From: Lewinellaceae bacterium
GTDB taxonomy: Bacteria > Bacteroidota > Bacteroidia > Chitinophagales > Saprospiraceae
Length of the DNA stretch: 64,000 nt
Assembly (NCBI GenBank): GCA_020636435.1
Contig: JACJXX010000002.1
Location: forward strand, 3,410,001 to 3,474,000
Direction of reading: 5' to 3'
Positions 9,676 to 18,475 of this stretch are shown here, in pieces (within the stretch, counting starts at the first letter, position 1; every line of letters begins with the position of its first letter). Made by a program: the position numbers and the translations under genes. Under the pieces are notes generated by a model. The model was not told the origin of the DNA. It ran no database searches and was given only the letters and a program-made list of their open reading frames with translations.

Positions 9676-9808
9676 CAGTCCGGCTGCGCCTTGGCCAGGC
9701 TGGCAACCATCCAGCCATCCAACAATAACTGCTTCTTTTTCTGTAAAGTATACGGAAAAAGGCGGGGAAGGTTGCTTCTTTAGGGAGGCAAACCCCCAAA
9801 CTTCATTG

Positions 9809-9892
9809 TTATACCCAAATAATATCCAGATAGGTTCCATCCAGGTGTTGGAAATCCTGGTCTGTTGTAACCAGCCAAAGATAATCTATGAA
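9809..9892 (-). pseudogene. Relic of a PIN-domain toxin (C-terminal end only)
   Basis: Read on the minus strand the bases encode IDYLWLVTTDQDFQHL and end in DIIWV and a stop at 9809. LVTTDQDF is the last conserved block of VapC-like PIN ribonucleases (consensus L-x-T-x-D-x-D-F). The N-terminal three quarters, including the first acidic active-site residues, is absent, so the gene is dead. It lies directly downstream of an antitoxin-like tail, in the usual antitoxin-toxin order. Confidence 0.5.
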
Positions 9893-9894
9893 AG

Positions 9895-10008
9895 TTATTT
9901 TGTGAGGAGTTGGACAAGCTCTTCAGCAGAAGGCTCATCCTCAAAGAGTTTTTGGAGAGGCGCCAATTGGTTAGGATCAAGCTTAAATTCATCCAGGTTG
10001 AATCTAAG
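9895..10008 (-). pseudogene. Relic of the partner antitoxin (C-terminal end)
   Basis: The minus strand reads LRFNLDEFKLDPNQLAPLQK followed by LFEDEPSAEELVQLLTK and a stop at 9895. The acidic, helical tail resembles the C-terminal toxin-binding part of small antitoxins that precede PIN toxins. The N-terminal DNA-binding part is missing: similarity stops at 10008, a few bases from a perfect 41-bp palindrome at 10014-10054. Assignment depends on the PIN relic next to it. Confidence 0.42.
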
Positions 10009-10013
10009 TGTTC

Positions 10014-10054
10014 AACCCTGAAATTCCCGCATCAGATGCGGGAATTTCAGGGTT
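10014..10054. repeat. Perfect 41-bp palindrome
   Basis: Bases 10014-10033 are the exact reverse complement of 10035-10054 with a single central A. The arms centre on the sequence GCATC-A-GATGC. There is no T-run, so it is not a classical terminator; it abuts the truncated antitoxin end and may mark a repeat insertion or deletion endpoint. Confidence 0.9.
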
Positions 10055-10352
10055 ATGGGAAGATATTATCATCGTTTTCCTAAACAATTGGCTTAAAAAA
10101 CAACTGAGCCACCAGCCAGCCAGTCCAACCTGAGCTTGAAAGCCTCTTCTGAAAAGCTCCCCCTTGATCCTCAGGAACCTGCGAATGGCGAACTGCGAAC
10201 AGCCCCCTTTCCGAATTTCCACCCAAACCGCCTGAATTTTTACTCAGCCGCCCGGATGGGTATCCGTCTAAGGTTGGTCAGTTGTCGGTTGCCTGTTGAT
10301 GGTTGTCCGTTGCGCTGGGGTAAATTCTCAATAAACTCCGTTTGAATAAAAT

Positions 10353-10485
10353 CCCGTAGGGATGAAAGCTCATTGCCAGGGCCGTAAGGCGCTGGAATAG
10401 GGTTGGGCGTTGGTTTAGTCCTGCCCCAAAGGGGCCACTATGTGGTAAGGACGACAGGTTTTATTTCCATTTATTGAGAAGTTAC
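10353..10485 (+). repeat. Dispersed repeat, copy A
   Basis: The copy runs from CCCGTAGGGATGAAAGC through a hairpin built on GCCAGGGCC, the block CCTGCCCCAAAGGGG, then GTGGTAAGGACGA, and ends TTATTGAGAAGTTAC. Further copies lie at 15113, 15441 and 18821, and a partial inverted one at 15308. Degenerate inverted sequences built on GTTGTCCGTTG (about 10280-10316 and 10530-10560) bracket this copy. Confidence 0.85.
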
Positions 10486-10673
10486 CGCTGGGCAGCCATA
10501 CGTTTGGCAGCCAGCAAGTTGCAACAGCGGTCAACGGACAACAGGTAACGGACAACAACCCGTGTGGCCAATGTTAGACAGGTAGCCGCCCGGATTTACA
10601 TTGGCCTGGTTTATAGGCTTGTAGATGCATCAATTTAGCATTGAAATAATAAATTCTACTAATTCCTTGAACA

Positions 10674-11196
10674 ATGTATCGTACACTTCTAACATTTGGA
10701 TTCACAATTACTCTTTCCGTATTTTTAACCGGGCAAGACTGTTTGATTGCAAGCTACCCTTTCAATGGCAATGCCATCGATGAGACGGGGAATGGCTATG
10801 ATGGATCTGTTAGTGGCGCCTACTTAGTCGCCGATAGATATAGTAATCCCAATTCAGCCTTTAGTTTTGATGGGATCAATGACTATATCTCACTGCCACC
10901 TGATGATTTTTTGCTAAATGAATACACCTATTCTGCATGGGTGAAATTGGCATCTATTCCTTCCAATCGCGGTTATTACTGTATCATGCAAATTGGTAAT
11001 GCTGGCGGGACAGATCAAGTTTTAACCATTGCCAATGACCCAAGCCATCTTAATATTGGAGCGTCTGGGCGGAAGTTGGGATATAAACTCCATGCCCCAT
11101 TCTCTTAGTACAGGAGCATTGCCCAGTGCCCAGGAATGGTTGCACGCAGCATTCACCAGGAGCAATTATGAGGCATCCTTATATGTAAATGGATGA
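10674..11196 (+). pseudogene. LamG-domain secreted protein, frameshifted and truncated
   Basis: An ATG at 10674 starts a signal peptide (MYRTLLTFGFTITLSVFLTG) followed by a LamG/concanavalin-like domain with the usual opening PFNGNAIDETGNGYDG and AFSFDGINDYISLP. The frame closes at 11108, but the domain continues in another frame from about 11125 as AQEWLHAAFTRSNYEASLYV-NG until a stop at 11194-11196, so a frameshift lies near 11080-11125. Intact LamG proteins of this type in Bacteroidota are usually several hundred residues longer with a T9SS tail; none is left, and a MITE begins 33 bases further on. Confidence 0.75.
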
Positions 11197-11228
11197 TCTG
11201 ATCTATCAGGCAGAATTTAGAATTTCAC

Positions 11229-11396
11229 CTAGTAGTCTGTCAACGTTTAAATGACGGGTAAGGTATCGCGTATTTTGTGGCTGATTGAGGCGAAGGTTCC
11301 CGCCCATCCGTACGGACGGAAGGCGGTTCTTCAACGAAGAGCAGCCGCAAAAGACGCCATAGATTACCCGTCAATTTGAGCTTGACAGACTACTAG
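11229..11396. mobile_element. 168-bp MITE inserted at CTAG (IS630/Tc1-mariner type)
   Basis: Perfect 15-bp terminal inverted repeats CTAGTAGTCTGTCAA (11229-11243) and its complement (11382-11396), with a second inner inverted pair TGACGGGTAA (11252-11261) and TTACCCGTCA (11364-11373). There is no coding capacity. The outer CTAG at each end fits insertion into CTAG with duplication of TA, the preference described for IS630. The inner part holds a GC-rich palindromic segment near 11300-11325. It separates the LamG remnant from the GH3 gene. Confidence 0.85.
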
Positions 11397-11446
11397 ATTA
11401 TACAAAGACATCCTCGACAAGGCGATGGAATGACATATAAATAAGA

Positions 11447-14400
11447 TCATTCAGAAACAACCAACCGATACCCAGCCTCCGAACTCCGGAAAGATCCTCC
11501 GATTTCACTGGCCCTAACCACGATAGAATAAACCCCTGCCGTGCCAGGCTCGGGTTTGCCGCTGATCAAACCATCCTGAAAAATCAACCCTTGGGGTAAA
11601 GCGTCACTGTTGGGGCTAAGGGTATAACTGAATGACTCCACCGTACCCCCGCTGGCGGTTATTCGCCGGCTAAATGCTTTGCCTATAGTAGCCTTCAGCT
11701 CGGAATTGTCGGGCGGGTCAAGCATTAGGCCCCTGTCAACAGGAAGCTGGGCCGCCTTTGTGGTTTCATCATTTTCCTGATCCTTTACTTTTTCCTTTTG
11801 GTTGGCCACCTCTAATTCGAGCGGTTTGGTGGCAACGTTGCCCCTATCGTCTTCGACCTGTACAAGCAGCTTGTATTTTCCCAGGTCTTCAGGAGCCGGC
11901 ATGCCAGTAATAGAGCCGTTGCCGTGCAGGGACAGGGCCGCCGGCAGCGGGTCGCCGCCTGCTCCGATTGAGAAGGTATACCTGGTGGCGCCTTCACTGC
12001 CGGCAACGACGATGGGGTTGACTTTGATTTTTGCATAGTCCATGCCCACAATGGCTGCCGGCAACTGTGTCGTCATGATCTCCAGTTTATGGCTGAGGTG
12101 CTTTTCAAGATTGTAATCATTATCCTCCGTAAAAGCATTTCTGCTGAATAAGATGGTATTTAATACGTGCGCCGCATTCCGCCGAAGCTGATCCAGTGAT
12201 ACGGTATGAGGTTGCCCGGAATAGGATTTCACCACATTTTGATAGATTTGGTCCGGTATCTTGTATCGGGTATGATACCCCGACATGATCATGTCGTTGC
12301 CGGCCCTCATCTCGTCCGCCGCATGGGGAATTTCGTCAAAGTCCCCCCAGTCAGTTACCACAAATCCTTCATAATGCCACTCTCCCCGTAAAATGCCGGT
12401 AAGCAACTCGTCGCTGGCCGCGCAATACTTGCCGTTGATCTTATTGAACGCCGACATCACGCACATGACCTGGCCGGATTTAACAGCGATTTCAAATGGT
12501 TTAAGGGTGACTTCCCGCAGGGCCCTTTCGCTGACGATGGTGTTGGCAGCATCCTTGTTTTCCCCCCGGGCTTCGGAGGCCGGCGTATGCAACCCCCGGC
12601 GATACCACTCCTGGTCATTCCCGGCGAAGTGCTTCAGGCAAACGCTTACGCCGTTCTCCGCTACCCCCTTTGCCACGTAGGCGGCGATCTTGCCGCTCAG
12701 CACCGGGTCTTCGGAGTAGTATTCGGTATTGCGGCCATTGAGCGGGTTCCGGTGCAGGTTGATGCTTGGGGCAAGCCAGATATCGACATTGATGGCCCTC
12801 ATCTCCTCGCCGATCGCCTTGCCCCATTGGTATTGCAGTTCCGGATTCCAGGTACAGGCCATCCCCGCTGCCCGGGCAAAACCGGGGTTTGGATCGATAC
12901 CCAGCTGTTTTGCTGTTGATGCGCTGATGAAGATACCGGCGGAGCCGTCGGCGTAGGTAAGAGACGGGATGCCCAGGCGCCTGATGTTGCGCGATGAGCC
13001 GGCGCCCCCGATCCAGCCCTTTTCGGCGTCTTTTGAAGTAAGGTGGTTAATTTGCAAGGCCGGGTCGTCGCTGTAATACTGCTCTGAATTTCTGGCGCCG
13101 TAACCGCCGGAAAGAAAATTCACCAGTTCATCTTTGGTCATTTGCGCCACAAAATCGGCCCTGCTGATTTCCCCTTTTTTAACTGCCGTCAGGGTAGCCA
13201 CGTAGTCGTCCGGTGCGCGGCCCGCGGCAAATGAGGTGTTATTGCCCGAATTATCGGTGAATGCAACGAAATTCTCATCGATCAGAAGGGCAGATGCCCG
13301 GGCTTCCTCTATTTCTTTGCGGTCATTCGGGTTCTGGTATCCGTAAACGGCTGGATCAGCGGGGCGTTTGGCTTTGGTGGAAAACCGAATGGAATCGTAA
13401 ACCGCCTTGTTATCGGCCTTTCCCGTTGGATCGGCACCGTTCAGGGTGAGCTTATTGGACAGTTGTCCGGCCACGATTTCATCGTTCACGGTAATCATTC
13501 CCGCAATGTGGGTATTCCGGGAACTGTTGCCGACGCGGATAAGGTAGTCTCCCGCTTCCAGCACATAAGCCGCTTTCTTTTCATGGTAGGAGGCAAGATC
13601 GGCGACGGGTATAGTCACCGCAACCGTTTCAGCAGCGCCCGGCGCTAATTTCCCGGTTTTGGCGTAGGCTACTAATTTTTGATAGGGTTGCTCCAGTGCT
13701 CCTTCCGGCGCGCTGACATATACTTCCATCACTTCTTTTCCTGCGGGCAGCCCCTTTTCATCGGAAACATTAGCAATAGTGGCGGAAACCCTGATCGTAT
13801 TTTCCGCCTCATCGGCCTCCACTTTGTAATCCTTGAATGCAAAGGTGTTGTAAGACAGCCCGTAGCCAAAAGGATAGAGCACGTCATCCGCCGCAAAGGT
13901 GTCAAAATACCGGTAACCGGTATAGATGCTTTCCTGATAAAGATAGATGGGGTCGTCTTTGCCGTTTAAAGCATTAAAATCCTTGTCATTCAATCCCCTG
14001 TCAGCATAGGTCACATAGTGAAAGTTGTCTTTTGTCGGTTGCTGGCCATAGGTTTTGGTCATGGAATCCGCCAGCTTGCCGCTAAAATCCGCTTCTCCGT
14101 AAAGCAGTTCGGCCATCACTACCCCATGATAAGACCCCGAGCCGTAGGATAGGATCAGGCCTTTGACCTTATTGGCGCATGCTTTGGCAAATGCTGGGGT
14201 AAGGCTGCCTCCCTCGTTATAATCAGGGTCATTGGCCAGCCAGTCAAAATCCATCCACGACAGATCCATAGAACCGGAGGTGTTCAGGATGACAATTACC
14301 TGATCAAACGCCCTGGTAACCTGTTTCAAAAGGGTATACTCCGAAGGGTTCAGGTACCAGTCGCTCGGCTGGTCAAACCGGTCCATTTCCTCGGTGCCGA

Positions 14401-14977
14401 CCCCGCGGGTGATGTAAACGACGGCGGTTTTGTCGCTACTGAAGTCGGCGGCGGAAGCCACCATTTGGCCCTCCAGGCCGAGTTCCGGATCTGCAATGGG
14501 CGATTCTCTGTTCCAACCGCTGTTGGAAAACCGGGCTTCTCCCCATTTTTCTTTGTCGGAGGTATCCCAGTTATGATTAACCTTTACCGAAACACCCCAG
14601 TCATAAGTAACCGATATGTTCTCCTTGTAATGATTGTACACCGTCTCATCGTAGGCAACGCCGATTTTCCTTAACCCCTTGTATAAGTTGTAGGTGAAAG
14701 CTCCGGGAACCGTCCCCGACCCACTGCTGCCGTTGGTCGGGACAAATGAGCCGTTCCCGAAAACGGCAATTTTACTTTGGACGGCCTTGTCTAAGGGAAG
14801 GATATGCTCCTTGTTCTCCAACAGCACGATGCTCTCTAATTCCGTTTGTTTTGCGAGTTCGTAGTGGCGGCGCCCCATTTCAGTAACCGGCAGGGTATCC
14901 ATAGATCCGTATACATTCAAAGCCCTAAACATCGACAGGACAAGAATAAAAATCATCAATTTTTCAGATTGCATCAT
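11447..14977 (-). CDS. Large GH3 glycosidase, domain-permuted, with Ig-like tail
   Basis: About 1176 residues from ATG 14977, which gives MMQSEKLMIFILVLSMFRAL as a plausible signal peptide; an upstream GTG at 15028 is less likely. The order is unusual: the part normally C-terminal in GH3 comes first (SIVLLENKEHILPL near residue 45), then a fibronectin-like domain (YPFGYGLSYNTFAF onward, about 370-500), then the catalytic barrel (about 600-890) with LKHFAGND and GFVVTDWGDF, whose Asp near residue 876 is the expected nucleophile. Permuted order is known from some rumen beta-glucosidases. Two putative Ig-like (He_PIG) domains close the protein. The likely role is beta-glucoside or xyloside hydrolysis in the periplasm or on the surface; the substrate cannot be read from sequence. 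Confidence 0.88.
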   Translation of the reverse strand: MMQSEKLMIFILVLSMFRALNVYGSMDTLPVTEMGRRHYELAKQTELESIVLLENKEHILPLDKAVQSKIAVFGNGSFVPTNGSSGSGTVPGAFTYNLYKGLRKIGVAYDETVYNHYKENISVTYDWGVSVKVNHNWDTSDKEKWGEARFSNSGWNRESPIADPELGLEGQMVASAADFSSDKTAVVYITRGVGTEEMDRFDQPSDWYLNPSEYTLLKQVTRAFDQVIVILNTSGSMDLSWMDFDWLANDPDYNEGGSLTPAFAKACANKVKGLILSYGSGSYHGVVMAELLYGEADFSGKLADSMTKTYGQQPTKDNFHYVTYADRGLNDKDFNALNGKDDPIYLYQESIYTGYRYFDTFAADDVLYPFGYGLSYNTFAFKDYKVEADEAENTIRVSATIANVSDEKGLPAGKEVMEVYVSAPEGALEQPYQKLVAYAKTGKLAPGAAETVAVTIPVADLASYHEKKAAYVLEAGDYLIRVGNSSRNTHIAGMITVNDEIVAGQLSNKLTLNGADPTGKADNKAVYDSIRFSTKAKRPADPAVYGYQNPNDRKEIEEARASALLIDENFVAFTDNSGNNTSFAAGRAPDDYVATLTAVKKGEISRADFVAQMTKDELVNFLSGGYGARNSEQYYSDDPALQINHLTSKDAEKGWIGGAGSSRNIRRLGIPSLTYADGSAGIFISASTAKQLGIDPNPGFARAAGMACTWNPELQYQWGKAIGEEMRAINVDIWLAPSINLHRNPLNGRNTEYYSEDPVLSGKIAAYVAKGVAENGVSVCLKHFAGNDQEWYRRGLHTPASEARGENKDAANTIVSERALREVTLKPFEIAVKSGQVMCVMSAFNKINGKYCAASDELLTGILRGEWHYEGFVVTDWGDFDEIPHAADEMRAGNDMIMSGYHTRYKIPDQIYQNVVKSYSGQPHTVSLDQLRRNAAHVLNTILFSRNAFTEDNDYNLEKHLSHKLEIMTTQLPAAIVGMDYAKIKVNPIVVAGSEGATRYTFSIGAGGDPLPAALSLHGNGSITGMPAPEDLGKYKLLVQVEDDRGNVATKPLELEVANQKEKVKDQENDETTKAAQLPVDRGLMLDPPDNSELKATIGKAFSRRITASGGTVESFSYTLSPNSDALPQGLIFQDGLISGKPEPGTAGVYSIVVRASEIGGSFRSSEAGYRLVVSE

Positions 14978-15112
14978 GACTAGAGTTTTCTGATTGTAAT
15001 GTTTTGCGTAGCTGAAATGGGCCACCACTTGGCAGATTTAATCTCCGGCGCAGGTTCGCCAGTCCCTTAGGGCTACGGTTTACACACATCTTTACGAAAT
15101 GTTGATATCCAG

Positions 15113-15222
15113 AGTCCCGGAGGGACGAAAGCTCGTTGCCAGGGCCACAGGCCCTGGTTTAAAAGCCAGGCAGCCAGAGAGTCCTGCCCCAAAGGGGCCA
15201 CTGTGTGGTAAGGACGACAGAT
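15113..15222 (+). repeat. Dispersed repeat, copy B
   Basis: Matches copy A in order: AGTCCCGGAGGGACGAAAGC, a GCCAGGGCC...GGCCCTGG hairpin, GTCCTGCCCCAAAGGGGCC and GTGGTAAGGACGACAG. The terminal TTATTGAGAAGTTAC block is absent. Confidence 0.8.
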
Positions 15223-15307
15223 TTGCGCGATGAGAACCCGGGAAAATTGCCCCACCGGGCCCCGAATCTGTCGCTCTTACAGAGCTCTCTTGGCTTCACA
15301 TAGCTAT

Positions 15308-15354
15308 CCAGGGCCTGGCGGCCCTGGCAAGGGGCTATCATCCCTACGGGATTG
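15308..15354 (-). repeat. Dispersed repeat, inverted partial copy
   Basis: CCAGGGCCTGGCGGCCCTGG followed by ATCATCCCTACGGGAT is the reverse complement of the first half of copies A-C (CCCGTAGGGATGA and the GCCAGGGCC hairpin). Confidence 0.7.
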
Positions 15355-15440
15355 AGACCAGGAGCCGCCGGGCAAAGCACTACAGTCCGGCGGCTGTCAG
15401 CCCACTGGAAAAACTGGCGTAAACTTATGTGTAAACCGTA

Positions 15441-15546
15441 GCCCTTAGGGATGAAAGCTAATTGCCAGGGCCGCAAGGCCCTGGTTAAATGGAATACGGG
15501 GGGCCAGTCCTGCCCCAAAGGGGTCACTCTGTGGTAAGGACGAAAG
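15441..15546 (+). repeat. Dispersed repeat, copy C
   Basis: Contains TTAGGGATGAAAGC, the GCCAGGGCCGCAAGGCCCTGG hairpin (written here as arms GCCAGGGCC/GGCCCTGG), CCTGCCCCAAAGGGG and GTGGTAAGGACGAAAG. It runs into the broken DUF5615 gene and supplies its distorted 3' end. Confidence 0.8.
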
Positions 15547-15549
15547 CCG

Positions 15550-15680
15550 GCTTGCGAATAACGCTCCTTTCCATAACGAAGAAAAATTATGGTATGCCCT
15601 TTGACTTCGAAACCAGTTTCTCGTAATGTACGGACGATATTCCCATTCAAGCCTTCATCGGCCAGGATAATAAACTTCAT
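15550..15680 (-). pseudogene. Broken DUF5615 (PIN-like) toxin
   Basis: The minus strand from ATG 15680 reads MKFIILADEGLNGNIVRTLR and then ETGFEV, the start of a DUF5615 PIN-like protein (ADEN/ADEG followed by a helix). It then jumps to KGHTIIFLRYGKER, which resembles the last strand of the same family, so about 50 central residues are missing, and the rest of the frame is dispersed-repeat sequence. The start overlaps the DUF433 stop by four bases (ATGA), the usual arrangement of this toxin-antitoxin pair. Confidence 0.65.
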
Positions 15681-15904
15681 GCTGGTATCACTTCTTCCGA
15701 TTCCATTATTGTAGCTGCATACGCGATGGATGCCAGGATATCATCCAATTTCAAGTGCGGGTACATCTCTAATACTTCTTCGAATGTGTAGCCGTCTGCG
15801 ATCTTTCGCAGAAGAAGTTCAACTGTGATCCTTGTACCTTTTACAATAGGTTTACCCAGCATTATTTTGGGGTCAGAATAAATATGTTTTCTGTAATCTA
15901 CCAT
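15677..15904 (-). CDS. DUF433 antitoxin-like protein
   Basis: A complete 75-residue DUF433 protein: IYSDPKIMLGKPIVKGTRIT is the family signature, followed by a helix pair with DGYTFEEVLEMYPHL and LDDILASIAYA, a small MerR-like or CopG-like DNA-binding fold. DUF433 genes typically sit in front of DUF5615 PIN-like toxins and act as the antitoxin and autorepressor. Here the partner is broken, so this is a solitary survivor. It ends four bases inside the toxin start. Confidence 0.85.
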   Translation of the reverse strand: MVDYRKHIYSDPKIMLGKPIVKGTRITVELLLRKIADGYTFEEVLEMYPHLKLDDILASIAYAATIMESEEVIPA

Positions 15905-15964
15905 TGTTTTGTTTTTATCTCGAAAGTTAATCCTTTTTCAGGAACAATGCCATCCAGCGCAAAA

Positions 15965-18475
15965 TCATATCCTCACCCGCACCCCCACATAAAACCTCCT
16001 CCCCTCCGCCGGAATGATGCCCGGCCCCGGATAACCGGTCGCCCGCCGCGTAAAGTAGGCGGCGTCCATCAGGTTGTTGACGCCAGCCTGCAGGCGGAAG
16101 CGGCTGAAATCGTAGCTGGCCGAGGCATCCATCACGCCGTAGGACGGGATAATACCCCGCGTAGCGTTGGCGACAAATTCCGCATTGGTGGCGTCGCTGT
16201 AGTGGCGGCGGACGTAGGTGTAAAGGCAACTCAGGCGGAGGCCCTTCAGCCGGAAGGACAGGCCTGTTTTGACAGAAATGGGCGGAATGAGTTCCACCTC
16301 ATTGCCGACGAACTGCCGTTGCCCGCTCACGTATTCTCCTTTCAGGTGGCTCAGGTTGACGAAAAGAGATAAGGAAGGAATAGCCTTTGCTCCAAAGGCC
16401 AGCCGCCAGAGGTCCGCCTCGGCGTAGGCCTCCAGCCCCAGAATGCGCGCATCGCCAATATTGGTCCGGTAAGCTACCTGCCGTTCGATGGCTATGGGAT
16501 CTGGAACGGTGATTTCCGACAGGCCGATGCGGCCGTTGTAGCGCAGGTAGAAGGCGCTGAGGTCGAAGCGCAGGCGTTCTTCGAGTAAAGTCCCCCGAAG
16601 GCCGATATCAGTATTGTAGCCCCGCTCGTCCTGCAAAAGGGAATCCACCACCAGGTTAGGGTTGACCACGGCCAGGTCGCTGAAGTTGATGGCGCGGTAA
16701 TTTTGAGAAAAATTGGCGTAGGCTTCCAAGCCCTGCTTGAGCTGGTAGCCCAGGCCCAGGCCCATCAGCAGGAAGGACCGTTCGTTCACCTGATCGTCTT
16801 CCAGGCGTTGCTCGAAAATGACCTGCCCGCCGGAGAAAACCCGTTGTTTGTAGTAGCCGTCGGAGGCGGTGCGGATGTATTCCAGGCGGACGCCTGGAGT
16901 GAGCGTCAGGCGGGGGCTGAGGGTGAACAGGTTCTCGGCGAAGAGCGCCAGGTTGCGGCTGGGAAATTCGTAGTCGGAGCGTTCCAGGTCATTGGGGTTG
17001 AGGAACTGGAAGTCCGGGCCGCTGCCGTCGTTGGCGTCGCCCTGCCGGTTGCGGGTAAGGCCCCGGTAAAAGCGGGCGCCGAGGAGGAAGGTGGAGGACT
17101 GCCCCCGGAGGGAATAGCGGTGCAGCATACGGGCTTCGGCGCCGAAGTTGCGGTACTGCCCGGCGATGAGGTCGCGCTCCCGGCCGGGATCGGGCCGGTT
17201 GATGGGGCCGAGTTCGCCCAGGGCATCACGACCGGCGATCAGCAGGAAGTTGCGCAGGTTGAAGCGGGTGCGGTCCGACAACCGGTAATCGAGGGTCAGC
17301 GCCGCCAGGTTCCATCCAACTTTAAACCAGTTGCGCTCGCGCTTGGATTGGCGGGGATTCATTTCAAACTCAAAATCCACCAGCCCTCCTGCTTGTTGGG
17401 CCAGGTAGTTCATGTGGGTATATTCCAGGCCAATATCCAGCTTTTCGGTGGCTTTTACATTCACATTGCCATAGGCGGCGTGCTGGCTGAACCCGGAGTT
17501 GGGGCGCCAGCCATCTCCCTGTTTGTATTGATAAAAACCGTAGTAATTGGCCCGGCCTTTGGCGCCACCGATGCTGTTGAAAGTATTGAATAGGCCGAAG
17601 GAACCATAGGTATTCTCGCTGGTGAACTCGAAGGGCTTGCCTTCCGGCCCTTTCTTGAATACGAAGTTGAGCAAGCCCCCAAACTGCGTGCCGTACTGCA
17701 GGGAAGCCGCCCCCCGCACGATCTCGATGCGCTGCAGCGCCTGCGCCGGCGGCGTATAGTAGCTCTCCGGATAACCCAGGGCATCGGCGCTGATGTCGTA
17801 TCCATTCTGGCGGGTATTGAAATTGGAGGTCCGGTTGGGGTCCAGCCCTCGGGCGCCAATGGCCAGTTGCAGGCCCCCGCCGTCGTTCTCCCAAACGTTC
17901 AGGCCGGCGACGCCTTTGTACACTTCGCGGGCGTTGTTGGCAGCCAGGTTGCCCAAGAGGTTATCCAGTTCGATCACCTCGCTTTTCTTGGCGGCGTAGA
18001 TGGCGGTGCCTTCCACGTTTCGGAGACGGCGCAGGCCATAATTATCAGCAGCCACTTGCACTTCAACCGTTTCGATGTCAATTGACAGCGGACTGATTGC
18101 AATTTCCAGAACGCCTTTTTTTCGGGTATTTACCTTCAGCACCTGGGTAGTGTATCCTTCGGCAAAAACGGTCAGGGTCACTTTCTCCTCTGACAAGGCA
18201 GGCAATTCGAATCGGCCGGCCTTATCGGCTTCCAGCAACTGGCCTGTTTCCTGAATGAAAATGGTGGCTGTTTCCACCGGCTGCTGATCCAGGTCTATCA
18301 CCCGCCCGGAAAGTGCCGTTTGGCCCGCCAAAGGATTTGAAAAAAACAATAAGGCGGCTAATATGGAGATCACGCAGGCACTTTCAACTACCCATTTAAT
18401 ATTGGAGGACAGAAAATGGAAGGAATGCTTCTTAAGCAGGGTTCTGGAACTCCCCCAACGCCCTCTTAACCACAT
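15965..18475 (-). CDS. TonB-dependent receptor, FecA-like
   Basis: An outer membrane receptor of roughly 800 residues. A hydrophobic export segment (VISILAALLFFSNPLAGQ) leads to a carboxypeptidase-like beta domain (ALSGRVIDLDQQPVETATIF), a plug (about 130-260 of the mature protein, with IRNVEGTAIYAAKKSEV-like text and GLNVWENDGGGLQLAIGARG), and a 22-strand barrel ending in RFYVGVRVRI. Plug and barrel resemble ferric dicitrate receptors. The start is unclear: ATG 18475 precedes the export segment by a poor 30-residue leader, and GTG 18373 would begin directly at it. The region upstream is repeat-like. It is last in a same-strand run with HTTM, imelysin and DUF4856 genes, which supports a role in iron uptake. 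Confidence 0.85.
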   Translation of the reverse strand: MWLRGRWGSSRTLLKKHSFHFLSSNIKWVVESACVISILAALLFFSNPLAGQTALSGRVIDLDQQPVETATIFIQETGQLLEADKAGRFELPALSEEKVTLTVFAEGYTTQVLKVNTRKKGVLEIAISPLSIDIETVEVQVAADNYGLRRLRNVEGTAIYAAKKSEVIELDNLLGNLAANNAREVYKGVAGLNVWENDGGGLQLAIGARGLDPNRTSNFNTRQNGYDISADALGYPESYYTPPAQALQRIEIVRGAASLQYGTQFGGLLNFVFKKGPEGKPFEFTSENTYGSFGLFNTFNSIGGAKGRANYYGFYQYKQGDGWRPNSGFSQHAAYGNVNVKATEKLDIGLEYTHMNYLAQQAGGLVDFEFEMNPRQSKRERNWFKVGWNLAALTLDYRLSDRTRFNLRNFLLIAGRDALGELGPINRPDPGRERDLIAGQYRNFGAEARMLHRYSLRGQSSTFLLGARFYRGLTRNRQGDANDGSGPDFQFLNPNDLERSDYEFPSRNLALFAENLFTLSPRLTLTPGVRLEYIRTASDGYYKQRVFSGGQVIFEQRLEDDQVNERSFLLMGLGLGYQLKQGLEAYANFSQNYRAINFSDLAVVNPNLVVDSLLQDERGYNTDIGLRGTLLEERLRFDLSAFYLRYNGRIGLSEITVPDPIAIERQVAYRTNIGDARILGLEAYAEADLWRLAFGAKAIPSLSLFVNLSHLKGEYVSGQRQFVGNEVELIPPISVKTGLSFRLKGLRLSCLYTYVRRHYSDATNAEFVANATRGIIPSYGVMDASASYDFSRFRLQAGVNNLMDAAYFTRRATGYPGPGIIPAEGRRFYVGVRVRI

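Larger units (their letters stand above)
15063..15451. repeat. 389-bp segment bounded by 24-bp inverted repeats
   Basis: TCCCTTAGGGCTACGG plus eight further bases (15063-15086) is the reverse complement of 15428-15451 with one mismatch in 24. Between them lie dispersed repeat copy B, an inverted partial copy, and GC-rich sequence without coding signs. Together with copy C just outside, the segment looks like a nest of repeat insertions. Confidence 0.8.
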
